Positions 1 to 7,132 of a stretch of 9,402 bases of DNA are shown here, piece after piece. Origin of the DNA: JBFLXR01 sp040757065 (GTDB lineage Bacteria > Pseudomonadota > Gammaproteobacteria > Burkholderiales > Gallionellaceae); the NCBI GenBank assembly GCA_040757065.1, contig JBFLXR010000035.1:1-9402 (forward strand), written 5' to 3'. The position numbers and the translations under genes are program-made. Positions within the stretch are counted from its first letter, which is position 1. Every line of letters starts with the position of its first letter. Under the pieces are notes generated by a model that had not been told where the DNA came from, ran no database searches, and saw only the letters and a program-made list of their open reading frames with translations.

Positions 1-2792
1 AGCTTCAGGCGCGTGGGGTTAATGCCGGCTTGCCGGATGGCGGCAAGAACGCTGTCCACGAAGCCGGGCTGGTGCAATTGTACCGTACTGACATTGATGG
101 CCAGTTGCAGTGCGGCCAGTGCGGGATTGCTTTCCCATTTTTTCAGCTGGCGGCAGGCCGATTCCAGCACCCACCGACCGATGGGTTGAATCAGTTGGGT
201 CTCTTCCGCCAGCGGAATGAAGCGGTCGGGCGGGATCATGCCGCGTTCGGGATGGATCCAGCGGATCAGACATTCCGCACCGATCGGACGATTGTCGCTG
301 TCGACTTGCAACTGGTAATACAGCTCGAATTCCTGTTTTTCGATGGCCGTTTTCAGCAGGTCGGTCAACTCGGTGCGTTCGTACATTGCCTGTTGCAGTT
401 TGGGGTCATAGAAGCGCACCGCGTTGCGGCCGGCGGCCTTGGCCTGATACATGGCGGCATCGGCGCGTTTGAACAGCTCTTCCTGCCCGATTTCCATGCC
501 GGAATACAACGCGATCCCGATGCTGGCCGTGCTGCTGTGGCTGTGGCCTTTCAGTAGATAGGGCTTGTCCAGTGCATCCCGGATTTTTTCGCCGATCAGT
601 TCAGCCTGGTAGGCGGCCTCGTTTCGATCCTGACTCAGGCTTTCGAGCAAAATCACGAATTCGTCGCCGCCCAGACGGGCGACGGTATCCACCTCGCGCA
701 CACAGGCATGCAGGCGCTCGGCGACGGCTTGCAGCAACAAGTCGCCGTACTCGTGCCCCATGGTGTCGTTCAGAAACTTGAAATGATCGAGATCGAGGAA
801 CAGCGCGGCGCCGTAGCGTTTGCTGCGCTCGCTGGCGGTGAGCGCCATTTTCAGGCGTTCCAGCAGCAGGCGGCGGTTGGGCAGCTGGGTAAGCGGGTCG
901 TAGAAGGCGAGCTGGCGGATTTCTTCTTCGGCCTTCTTGCGCTGGCTGATGTCGGTGAAAATGCCGACATAGTTGGTGATTTCGCGGCGGTTATTGCGCA
1001 CCGTGCTGATGGTCAGCCACTTGGGATAAATTTCGCCGTTCTTGCGGCGATCCCAGATTTCGCCTTCCCAGTTGTCGTGTGTCTTCAGGTTATTCCACAT
1101 TTCGCGGTAGAACGTATCGTCCTGCCTGCCCGAACGCAGAATGCGCGGATTTTGGCCGACCGCCTCTCCGGCACTGAAGCCGGTAATCCGTTCGAATGCG
1201 CGGTTGACGCGCACGATGTTGGCTTGCGCATCGGTAATCATAATCGCTTCGTGGGTTTCGAAAGCGGCGGCCGCGATACGCAGCTCCCGGTTATGCACTT
1301 CCTTTTCGGTGATGTCCTGCACCGTGCCGATCGAGCGTAGCGGGCGTCCCTCGGCGGAAAACTCGGTGGTGCAGCGTTCTTCCACCCATTTGATGCGACC
1401 GTCCGGGAACAGCAGGCGGTGGGTAATGCGGTAAGGCTGACGGGTATGCAGCGATTCGGCGTAAGCTTGCTCCACCGCGCTGCGGTCATCCGGGTGAATG
1501 GTTGCCAGAAACGCTTCGTAGCTGGCGGGGAAACGGTATGGGTCGCGTTCGAAAATCCGGAAGACTTCGTCCGACCATTCCAGCTTATTCGTAGTTAAGT
1601 CCAGCTCCCAACTGCCGATGTTGCCGATTTCCTGCGCGTTTTGCAGCACTTCCCGGCTGTGGCGCAACTGGTCGAGCAGGATTTTGCGTTCGGAAATGTC
1701 GCGGATGAAGGCGAAAAATTGCTGCTCGTCTGCCCAGTAGGTAGTAACGACTTCGACGTCGATCAGGCTGCCGTCCTTGCAGCGGTGCACGGTGTCGAAG
1801 CGATCCCAGCCGCGTTCGTAAATGCTTTCCATGTGCGCCCGCACGGCTTCCGGTGTGCTCTCTTTCGCTTCCAGATCGGGGATGCGCATGTGCAGGAGTT
1901 CTTCCCGCGTGTAGCCGCTCATGCGGCAATAGGCTTCGTTCACTTCTAGCAGGCGACCGTCGCCGGCAATCAGCCAAAAGCCGTCGATCGAGGTTTCGAC
2001 CACCAGCTTGTGTTGGAGAGCCGATTGTTCGCGCAACAGGATATTTTGCCGTACGCTTTGTGCCATGCGGTCGAAAGACTCGCCCAGTTGCGAAAGTTCG
2101 TCGTTGCCTTCCAGTCGCGTGCGGGCGCTGTAATCGCCGTTAGTCAGCCGTGCCGAGGCGAGCGAGAGTATCTGCACCCGCTTGGTGACCAGATAATGCA
2201 GAATCAGCGCCACCAATAACGAGGAAGCCAGCGTGATCGCGCCGAACATCCCCGCTTGTAACGAGGCTTCCTGCTTGGTTTCCCGCAGCTTCTGACTGTA
2301 ATCGTATTCGACGTACAGCGTACCGAGTTTTTTGCCCAGTCCGCCGCGCTGGTATTCGGTTACCAACGGGAAATAACCTTGCAGCAGGGCGGGTTGGTTT
2401 GCGCCGGTGTGCAGCAGGTTGTTGCCGCTGTCCCGCGATTGTTTGCCTTCCGCCGGCAGATAGCGGCTGTGCGCCGGGGCTGGTTCGCCTTTCAGGCTGT
2501 AGCGGCTGGAGAGCAAGATGCGGTCTTGTTCGTCGACGAGCAGCAGCAGTTGAATGCCGGGATACATCGCGGTAACCGACAAGCTCAGTTGCGCCTCCTG
2601 CTCGTTGCCCTCGGTCAGCCGGTTGTACAGGATGTTCTGCAACTGACCGATGTGCAGCGTCATTTCGGATTCGGCTTCTTTTTCCAGCGCCTTCTTCGCA
2701 TAGCGGACTTCTTGCACATAAATCAGCAGCGAGCAGGCCAGTGCGATGACGATCAGCAGCAGCGGGATCAGCAGCGACAGCCGTTTTTTCAT
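1..2792 (-). CDS. Membrane-anchored PAS-PAS-PAS-GGDEF-EAL c-di-GMP enzyme (partial, C-terminus beyond the left edge)
   Basis: This is a predicted inner-membrane protein that makes and/or breaks cyclic di-GMP. Reading down from the ATG at 2792 gives 930 codons with no stop. Segments seen: TM1 at about residues 5-26; a periplasmic region at about 27-180; TM2 at about 181-202; a HAMP-like linker at about 203-252; three PAS domains at about 258-370, 383-500 and 503-620, each ending in a DI(S/T)-type motif (DISERK, DITEK, DISQRK); and GGDEF from about 630 (DPLTQLPNR). The GGDEF motif is intact at 708-712 and is preceded by an REVD inhibitory-site motif at 699-702. The EAL domain begins at about 800. 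Its signature is ECL (840-842), which keeps the metal-binding Glu, and the INVS motif carries Asn900. The rest of EAL is off the window. The start overlaps the stop of the binding-protein gene (ATGA), with AGGAG 11 bases upstream inside that gene. Family knowledge makes a bifunctional cyclase/phosphodiesterase likely; which activity dominates cannot be read here. Confidence 0.95.
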   Translation of the reverse strand, partial: MKKRLSLLIPLLLIVIALACSLLIYVQEVRYAKKALEKEAESEMTLHIGQLQNILYNRLTEGNEQEAQLSLSVTAMYPGIQLLLLVDEQDRILLSSRYSLKGEPAPAHSRYLPAEGKQSRDSGNNLLHTGANQPALLQGYFPLVTEYQRGGLGKKLGTLYVEYDYSQKLRETKQEASLQAGMFGAITLASSLLVALILHYLVTKRVQILSLASARLTNGDYSARTRLEGNDELSQLGESFDRMAQSVRQNILLREQSALQHKLVVETSIDGFWLIAGDGRLLEVNEAYCRMSGYTREELLHMRIPDLEAKESTPEAVRAHMESIYERGWDRFDTVHRCKDGSLIDVEVVTTYWADEQQFFAFIRDISERKILLDQLRHSREVLQNAQEIGNIGSWELDLTTNKLEWSDEVFRIFERDPYRFPASYEAFLATIHPDDRSAVEQAYAESLHTRQPYRITHRLLFPDGRIKWVEERCTTEFSAEGRPLRSIGTVQDITEKEVHNRELRIAAAAFETHEAIMITDAQANIVRVNRAFERITGFSAGEAVGQNPRILRSGRQDDTFYREMWNNLKTHDNWEGEIWDRRKNGEIYPKWLTISTVRNNRREITNYVGIFTDISQRKKAEEEIRQLAFYDPLTQLPNRRLLLERLKMALTASERSKRYGAALFLDLDHFKFLNDTMGHEYGDLLLQAVAERLHACVREVDTVARLGGDEFVILLESLSQDRNEAAYQAELIGEKIRDALDKPYLLKGHSHSSTASIGIALYSGMEIGQEELFKRADAAMYQAKAAGRNAVRFYDPKLQQAMYERTELTDLLKTAIEKQEFELYYQLQVDSDNRPIGAECLIRWIHPERGMIPPDRFIPLAEETQLIQPIGRWVLESACRQLKKWESNPALAALQLAINVSTVQLHQPGFVDSVLAAIRQAGINPTRLK

Positions 2793-3787
2793 TGTCCGGC
2801 GCACTCCTGCAAATCCGGCGCGAGCGCAGCGCGGAGATCGACCGTGCGGTGGAGTTGTCCCTCTTGCAGCATGACGCGGGTCAGCAGTTCGGCGGCGGGG
2901 AGCAATGCCGGGTGATCCCCGGCCAGCAGCGCGCGGTTTTGCGTCAGGGTCGGGATCACGATGCCGGTCGCCATGTTGCGGTAGGCGGGAACATCGACGC
3001 CCAGCCGCCGGGCGATACGCTGCGCACTATCTTCCGGGGCCGTACGCATGTAACCGAGTGAGCGGTACCACTGCCGTGCAATATCGCAGACATCGGCCTT
3101 GCGTTGCAGATAGACGGACTCATGCACCACCAGCAGGTCGAAAATCTCATTCGGGATGCGGCTGCTGTCGAAAAGGACATGCGCGCCGAGTGCGGACAGT
3201 TGCGACTTAAAAGGCTCGAACGTGATGAGCGCGTCGGCCTTGTTTTGCTTATACAGTTGCTCATGCTTGTTTTCCGACAGCGGCACGACCTGCACATCGG
3301 TGCGCGTCAGGCCGGCGGCGTTCAGCGTGCGGGTGAGCATGTAGACGCCGAGCGGAATGTTTTCGATGGCGATGCGCTTGCCTTTCAGGTCGCGGAGGGT
3401 TTTGATTTCCGGGCGCGCCATCACTGCATCTGCGCCGTTGGAACTGTCTATTACCGCGACGATGCGCAGTTTTATGCCGCTTTGCAGCAAATCGAGGGTT
3501 TCGTCCAGTGTCAGCGTGGCGAGATCGGCCGAACGGTTGCGGAAGGATTCCAGCGAGATATCGGAGGAGGGGAGTTCGAAGAGCGTTGCCCGGTTTGCGG
3601 GCAGATAGCCGATGTCGCGCGCCAGATATAGCGGCTCGTAGCCGGGCCACGGGCTGCTGGCGATGCGCAAGGGTTCGGAAGGCTTGTCTCCGCAGGCGGT
3701 AAGCAGTGCAAACGATAGGCCGGTAAAAGCGATTACCCCCGCCCGGACGGCAAGGCGTCGCAAAGCTGCGGCGCGAATCGCGAACAT
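2789..3787 (-). CDS. Lipoprotein substrate-binding protein, NrtA/SsuA/TauA type
   Basis: A 332-residue protein with a basic N-terminus, a hydrophobic stretch and a lipobox (LLTAC, Cys32), so it is predicted to be an exported lipoprotein. The mature part begins with a typical periplasmic binding-protein strand and the segment SPWPGYEPLYLARDIGYL (about 45-62). Later segments such as LKGKRIAIENIPLG and DALITFEP resemble the nitrate/sulfonate/taurine-type solute-binding family (NMT1/SsuA-like). The ligand cannot be read from the sequence. The start at 3787 has a GAGGGGAG ribosome site directly upstream. The stop overlaps the start of the GGDEF/EAL gene, so the two are translationally coupled. No ABC permease or ATPase gene is adjacent, which points to sensing rather than uptake, as in the known NspS-MbaA spermidine system. 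Residue +2 after the lipid Cys is Gly, not Asp, so by the enterobacterial rule outer-membrane sorting is possible. Confidence 0.92.
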   Translation of the reverse strand: MFAIRAAALRRLAVRAGVIAFTGLSFALLTACGDKPSEPLRIASSPWPGYEPLYLARDIGYLPANRATLFELPSSDISLESFRNRSADLATLTLDETLDLLQSGIKLRIVAVIDSSNGADAVMARPEIKTLRDLKGKRIAIENIPLGVYMLTRTLNAAGLTRTDVQVVPLSENKHEQLYKQNKADALITFEPFKSQLSALGAHVLFDSSRIPNEIFDLLVVHESVYLQRKADVCDIARQWYRSLGYMRTAPEDSAQRIARRLGVDVPAYRNMATGIVIPTLTQNRALLAGDHPALLPAAELLTRVMLQEGQLHRTVDLRAALAPDLQECAGQ

Positions 3788-3829
3788 CTGCTCCCCTCTT
3801 TAATTGGCGCTTTTGCGGGACGTGCTTAC

Positions 3830-3845
3830 GAACGGAATGCCGTTC
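3830..3845. promoter_or_regulatory. Short palindrome upstream of the binding-protein gene
   Basis: Arms GAACGG and CCGTTC flank a 4-base loop (AATG), about 43 bases upstream of the binding-protein start. It could be an operator or a leader hairpin for the signalling operon. No convincing -35/-10 pair was found beside it, so the assignment is weak. The rest of the 241-base gap (3788-4028) shows only a candidate -10 for the rightward gene. Confidence 0.3.
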
Positions 3846-3990
3846 TGCGCGTCGCCAAGCGTTGAATAGTTTCCGCTATTGTTGATGGGGGCCGGGGGTT
3901 TGTCAATTCCCTTTGAGCGGGGCGGGTATCGGGGTGCGTCGCGCACCGTCTTGTGTGACAAAAGTTACTGAAGGCGTTTTTGCGGCTGCG

Positions 3991-3996
3991 TATAGT
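3991..3996 (+). promoter_or_regulatory. Candidate -10 box for the outer-membrane barrel gene
   Basis: TATAGT lies 32 bases before the ATG at 4029. The only -35-like hexamer, TTACTG at 3965-3970, is 20 bases away, which is longer than ideal. The promoter position is therefore tentative. An AAGGAAA ribosome site follows at 4017-4023. Confidence 0.35.
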
Positions 3997-4028
3997 GTGG
4001 CTCCCGCAACCAATATAAGGAAATTATC

Positions 4029-4586
4029 ATGAACCGCACGCTCGCAATTGCTGTGGCCGGTCTCGGCCTGTTCGCACTGTCTTCCGCTGCACTGGCCGGC
4101 GAATGGAAAACCCTGCCGGTGATGGACGCCGACTATAAGGCCGACCTTACCGTTTCCGCCGTCGGCGGTCAGATGAAACCCAACGGCGCAACTGCCGGGG
4201 GGTATGCCGGTATCGAAGCCGCGTTTAACTGCCTCGGCCTGCAACCGCCCGCAGGCGTGATTCGCAGCAAGATTTCTTATGGCGAATTCAACCATGCCGG
4301 GTTGAAACTGACCAGTTTCGAAGTCAATCCGCGCTGGACGACCAAGCTGAGCGACAACCTCAGTTTCGGCATCGGCCCCGGCATCGGCTACGTCAGCGGC
4401 CAAACCGCCGGTGTGCGCGCCAATATGTTCGCATGGCAAGTCGGTGCGGATGTCGATTATCGCCTTGGTGCGTTGAACCTCGGTTTGGGCGTGCGCTGGC
4501 AAGGCACCCAGAACAAGCAAGTGATCGCAGGCCGCAACGGCGCAGACAACACGCTGGTTCAAGCTAAAGTCGGTTTTAATTTCTAA
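4029..4586 (+). CDS. Small outer-membrane beta-barrel protein (unassigned family)
   Basis: A 185-residue protein with a clear Sec signal peptide: Asn-Arg start, hydrophobic core, and likely cleavage after ALA at residue 23, giving a mature start GEWKT. The mature part has alternating amphipathic strands rich in Gly and aromatic residues (for example NLSFGIGPGIGYVSG, LNLGLGVRWQG) and ends in a terminal Phe within KVGFNF. A C-terminal Phe is the usual Bam recognition signal of outer-membrane barrels. Length and strand number fit a small barrel of about eight strands (OmpW/Ail/OmpX-like size), but I cannot name the family. It has its own ribosome site (AAGGAAA) and is followed by a strong terminator, so it is probably monocistronic. 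It points away from the signalling operon and converges on the SRPBCC gene. Confidence 0.85.
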   Translation: MNRTLAIAVAGLGLFALSSAALAGEWKTLPVMDADYKADLTVSAVGGQMKPNGATAGGYAGIEAAFNCLGLQPPAGVIRSKISYGEFNHAGLKLTSFEVNPRWTTKLSDNLSFGIGPGIGYVSGQTAGVRANMFAWQVGADVDYRLGALNLGLGVRWQGTQNKQVIAGRNGADNTLVQAKVGFNF

Positions 4587-4620
4587 AAACCGCCCTGGTC
4601 GGGGAAAACTGCCCTTTAAG

Positions 4621-4647
4621 AAAACGCCCCGTTGCCGGGGCGTTTTT
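4621..4647. terminator. Bidirectional rho-independent terminator
   Basis: A 10-bp stem (AAAACGCCCC at 4621-4630 with GGGGCGTTTT at 4637-4646) encloses a 6-base loop. A T-run follows on the plus strand and, because of the A-run, also on the minus strand. It lies between the convergent barrel gene and SRPBCC gene. The TAA stop of the latter (4648-4646) sits in the T-run, so the hairpin serves both. Confidence 0.9.
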
Positions 4648-5080
4648 ATTGCTGTGCCGCGCGATTCTCGCAGTAGGTTTTGAGTCCTGAGGCTTCCATT
4701 TCGATATAAGGCTGGTTCATGTCGCGGAACAGCCAGCCGAGAAACCCGCCCAGCGCACCGCCGTAGTGCAGATGCAGCGTCAGGCGCGTGCCGTCTTCGG
4801 TGGGAACGAGTAAGTGCTCGCCGGTTACCAGCAATCCCGGCCCGCGCGAAATCCAGATCAGGTGCGATTGCGGCACGAACTCGGTGACTGTCCACAGCGC
4901 GGGCGGCAGCTTGGGTTGGCGAATTTTTACCCGGCTGCCTACGCCGAATTCGCCTGTGCTGAGTATGTCGATGCCGAGGATACTGGGGGTCCAGTCGGCC
5001 CAGTGTTCGACATCCGCCATCACCTCCCAAACTTGCGCGAGGGGGGCGTCGATTATTCTGCTGGTGGTGAAATCGCGCAT
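4646..5080 (-). CDS. SRPBCC-fold (polyketide cyclase/START-like) protein
   Basis: A 144-residue protein of typical SRPBCC length. The N-terminus has the family pattern: a strand followed by IDAPLAQVWEVMADVEHWADWTPSI (about 10-34), where the conserved 'ap...vW.v..D...w..W.p' signature is clear. The middle holds alternating strands (VGSRVKIRQP, WTVTEF, HLIWISRG, TRLTLHLHY), and the C-terminal region (GGFLGWLFRDMNQPYIEMEASGLKTYCE) fits the long helix that closes the hydrophobic cavity. The family binds small hydrophobic ligands or acts as cyclase/aromatase, but the ligand is unknown. The start at 5080 is supported by AAGGAG at 5091-5086. It lies 36 bases downstream of the small cysteine gene in the same direction, so the two are probably one operon. 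No signal peptide is visible, so it is cytoplasmic. Confidence 0.88.
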   Translation of the reverse strand: MRDFTTSRIIDAPLAQVWEVMADVEHWADWTPSILGIDILSTGEFGVGSRVKIRQPKLPPALWTVTEFVPQSHLIWISRGPGLLVTGEHLLVPTEDGTRLTLHLHYGGALGGFLGWLFRDMNQPYIEMEASGLKTYCENRAAQQ

Positions 5081-5116
5081 GCGGTCTCCTTGTGATCGAT
5101 TATCCCGGTTCGTTGC

Positions 5117-5485
5117 TTATTCCGGCTGCCCGGCAAGTAAATGCACGGCCGCTTCGCAACTGGTGCGGTCGAGATCGAGTGCAATTTCGCAGTATTCCTG
5201 CACCGGCTCGGTCGTCGTCGGGTCGTCTGCGCAACTGCATCCCGCGACGATGCCCTGATAAAACACCCCGGCTTTTACGTGGATGACTGCGTCGTTCGCC
5301 GAGGCTGCAATCACCATCGCCTGAAACGGCCCGCTCAGCGCGTAGCTGCTGGCGGCAATGCCCGCCTGCAACGGCAGTTGGTCGACCTGCAGGCCTTCCA
5401 GCTCTGTTTTCAGCACATGTTCGAAATCCGGTTCGCCCCACGCACGGCAGGCGCGCGGCAGTTTAATCTTCCGATACTCAGGCAT
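5117..5485 (-). CDS. Conserved-looking hypothetical protein with five cysteines
   Basis: A 122-residue protein that I do not recognise. The start is set at the internal ATG (5485, MPEYRK...) because GGAGGA lies 6 bases upstream at 5497-5492; an in-frame ATG at 5527 lacks this support. It has five cysteines (13, 83, 85, 99, 110), including a CSC pair in GCSCADDP, which could bind a metal or form disulphides. The centre (about 50-80) is hydrophobic with a strand-like pattern, but no signal peptide or clear membrane segment is seen. It precedes the SRPBCC gene by 36 bases in the same direction, so a functional link is possible but unproven. Confidence 0.75.
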   Translation of the reverse strand: MPEYRKIKLPRACRAWGEPDFEHVLKTELEGLQVDQLPLQAGIAASSYALSGPFQAMVIAASANDAVIHVKAGVFYQGIVAGCSCADDPTTTEPVQEYCEIALDLDRTSCEAAVHLLAGQPE

Positions 5486-5515
5486 AGCCCGTCCTCCGGT
5501 CGATGCGACGGCGAG

Positions 5516-5544
5516 AGTAAAACACAATATGACGGACGGTTCAA
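5516..5544 (-). promoter_or_regulatory. Candidate promoter for the Cys-protein/SRPBCC operon
   Basis: On the minus strand, TTGAAC (5544-5539) and TTTACT (5521-5516) are separated by 17 bases, upstream of the start at 5485. The -35 is good and the -10 is weak. The only competing signal nearby is a short palindrome (GCTTA-TC-TAAGC, 5553-5564). Confidence 0.35.
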
Positions 5545-5597
5545 TTCGGTAAGCTTATCTAAGCATGGAGAGAAATGCTGTTGTAGGCTCGAACGGA

Positions 5598-6089
5598 TTA
5601 ATCGATCTCCCAACCCCAAGTGATTCGTACGACCCTTTGCTTGTTAAAGTGGAAAATAATGATGTCTTGTCCCGGACGTTCATCGCTAGATGAATAAACC
5701 AATTCTTTTCTGGTGGAACTATAGGGGGGGCCGAGTAAGCTGCGAACAGTGTGCAGGGGGGTGCCTATGCCGAGGTTCTGGGGTAGTCCGTGAATGTTGC
5801 GTCGAAGGGTAAGGCTTAACGGGAGTTCACTTACGATATTCGAGGCATGCGCTTCATAAACTACGATTCGATAACCGCTGCATTGGAAGGTTTGAATTTC
5901 ATCCTTGCTGCCCTCGTATTTATTTGTAACATATTCAATGGAAATCTTTTCGGGACGCGGACATTTATTGCTGGCGAGTGTTCTGCCGAATTCGTCGAGT
6001 TCTGCAATTGCGTCTGAGAACGGAGTTGCCGTAGCGCTTGGCAATGCAAGTGCAAGGGAAAATGCCAAAATTGTTATTGGAAGTTTCAT
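5598..6089 (-). CDS. Small exported protein with BamE/SmpA-like C-terminal half
   Basis: A 163-residue protein starting at MKLPITILAF (6089), chosen because a signal peptide follows directly (core ITILAFSLALALPSATA, likely cut after residue 22); the longer in-frame start at 6185 would bury it. No strong ribosome site is visible. The mature N-terminal part is helical (FSDAIAELDEFGRTLA) and two cysteines (in NKCPRP and FQCSGY) could form a disulphide. The C-terminal part reads GIGTPLHTVRSLLGPP, then a Tyr-rich strand, then IIIFHFNKQRVVRITW. This recalls the BamE/SmpA pattern 'G...v...lG.P...Y....l.v.F..g.v..i'. That similarity is my inference, not a firm family call. The gene is AT-richer than its surroundings (23 G+C of 60 at 5641-5700), which suggests transfer. 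It has no apparent operon partner. Confidence 0.7.
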   Translation of the reverse strand: MKLPITILAFSLALALPSATATPFSDAIAELDEFGRTLASNKCPRPEKISIEYVTNKYEGSKDEIQTFQCSGYRIVVYEAHASNIVSELPLSLTLRRNIHGLPQNLGIGTPLHTVRSLLGPPYSSTRKELVYSSSDERPGQDIIIFHFNKQRVVRITWGWEID

Positions 6090-6175
6090 GCCGAATTGTG
6101 TTGTGTCGAGCCGGAAGTGTAACTGTAGCAGTCTTTGCGAAGCTCGCCACCTGATAACGTTATTGGCTTTTGGCT

Positions 6176-6203
6176 GACGGCGCACCCGCCCGGTTGCGCC
6201 GTC
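6176..6203. repeat. GC-rich stem-loop downstream of qorB
   Basis: Perfect 9-bp arms GACGGCGCA (6176-6184) and TGCGCCGTC (6195-6203) enclose a 10-base loop, just beyond the qorB stop. No T-run follows on either strand, so it is not a canonical terminator. It could be a 3'-end stabilising hairpin or a member of a dispersed repeat family. Confidence 0.5.
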
Positions 6204-6212
6204 GAGGGTGGG

Positions 6213-7070
6213 TTAAGCCTGCTTCAGTGCAGCGGCAATGCTGTCGGCCAGCGGGGTGGTGGGGCGACCGATCAGGGCGCTGAGCTGGCGGCTGTCGTCG
6301 AACAGCGCGCCCTTGGAGGCGGCGGTGTCGGAGTCGGCGAGCAGGGCGGCAATCGGTTCGGGCAGGCCCGCGCCGAGCAGGGCGTTTTTGTAATCTGCTT
6401 CCGGCAGGTTAACGTAGCCGATGGATTTGCCGGTCTGGCGGCTGAGTTCGGCGGCGAACGCGCTCAGGGTATAGGCGGTGTCGCCCGCCAGTTCGTACAC
6501 TTTGCCGGCCTGGTTGTCGGCGGTAAGTACGGCAGCGGCGGCAGCGGCATAATCGGCGCGAGCCGCAGAGGCGATGCGGCCTTCACCTGCGCAGCCGTAC
6601 ACCGCGCCCAGTCCCAGTGCGGCAGGAATGCCGTAAGTGTAGTTTTCGGTGTACCAGCTGTTGCGCAGCAGCACGGCGGGCAGGCCGGAAGCGCGGATCA
6701 GCGCCTCGGTTTCGCGGTGTTCCGCCGCCAAGCCCAGCAGAGAAGTGTCGGCGCGCAGCACACTGGTGTAAGCCAGCAGTTTTACCTGCGCACGCTGGGC
6801 GGCTTCGATGACGATGCGGTGCTGCGCGGTGCGACGACCGACTTCGCTGGAGGAAATCAGCAAAACCTTTTCTGCGCCTTGCAGGGCGGCATCCCATCCG
6901 GCGGGGTCGTTGTAATCGGCCTGACGGACTTGTACGCCCAGCGCAGCGAGGTCGCGCGCTTTTTCGGTATTGCGCACAGCGGCGACGATTTGCCCGGCCG
7001 GGACTTTTTTCAATAATTCGGCAATCACCAAACGGCCCAGTTGGCCGGTGGCTCCGGTAATGACAATCAT
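6213..7070 (-). CDS. qorB: NAD(P)H:quinone oxidoreductase, QorB/YtfG type (NmrA-like SDR)
   Basis: A 285-residue cytoplasmic enzyme matching the length and many segments of E. coli YtfG/QorB, as I remember that protein. The Rossmann nucleotide-binding loop GATGQLG is at residues 6-12. The following segments are characteristic of the family: QIVAAVRNTEKA, VRQADYNDPAGWDAALQG, LLISSSEVGRR, LAYTSVLRADTSLLGLAAEHRETE, LLRNSWYTENY and ASKGALFDDSRQLSALIGRPTTPL. Family role: two-electron reduction of quinones with NAD(P)H, avoiding semiquinone radicals. The start is at 7070, with AAGGAA (7081-7076) five bases upstream; a longer in-frame extension to 7394 would cross the control region and the divergent regulator gene and is not real. 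It is divergent from the HxlR gene and shares an operator with it. Confidence 0.94.
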   Translation of the reverse strand: MIVITGATGQLGRLVIAELLKKVPAGQIVAAVRNTEKARDLAALGVQVRQADYNDPAGWDAALQGAEKVLLISSSEVGRRTAQHRIVIEAAQRAQVKLLAYTSVLRADTSLLGLAAEHRETEALIRASGLPAVLLRNSWYTENYTYGIPAALGLGAVYGCAGEGRIASAARADYAAAAAAVLTADNQAGKVYELAGDTAYTLSAFAAELSRQTGKSIGYVNLPEADYKNALLGAGLPEPIAALLADSDTAASKGALFDDSRQLSALIGRPTTPLADSIAAALKQA

Positions 7071-7103
7071 GGTGTTTCCTTGTTCAATGTGAATGGGAGG
7101 CGC

Positions 7104-7132
7104 AGAATATCCTGTATACTTACCAAATGTAA
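7104..7132 (-). promoter_or_regulatory. Candidate qorB promoter
   Basis: On the minus strand, TTACAT (7132-7127) and TATTCT (7109-7104) are 17 bases apart, placing a start point near 7097 and a leader of about 27 bases before the ATG at 7070. The -35 and part of the spacer lie inside the palindrome at 7117-7135, so a bound regulator would block polymerase. Confidence 0.55.

Noticed and set aside
30..1340. Plus-strand frames at 30-557 and 708-1340
   Set aside because: They are antisense shadows of the GGDEF/EAL gene, whose reading frame contains clear domain motifs throughout.
2379..3631. Plus-strand frames at 2379-2915 and 3104-3631
   Set aside because: They are antisense to the periplasmic part of the GGDEF/EAL gene and to the binding-protein gene; no ribosome sites or family signatures.
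3788..4028. c-di-GMP riboswitch or ABC transporter genes near the signalling operon
   Set aside because: I looked for a GEMM-like conserved core and for further genes in this gap and saw neither.
3903..5030. Long minus-strand reading frame of 375 codons
   Set aside because: It runs antisense to the barrel gene, through the terminator and out of frame over the SRPBCC gene; its composition is low-complexity and no family is recognisable.
5553..5564. Short palindrome GCTTA-TC-TAAGC as a terminator
   Set aside because: The arms are only 5 bp with a 2-base loop and no T-run, so it is too weak to call.
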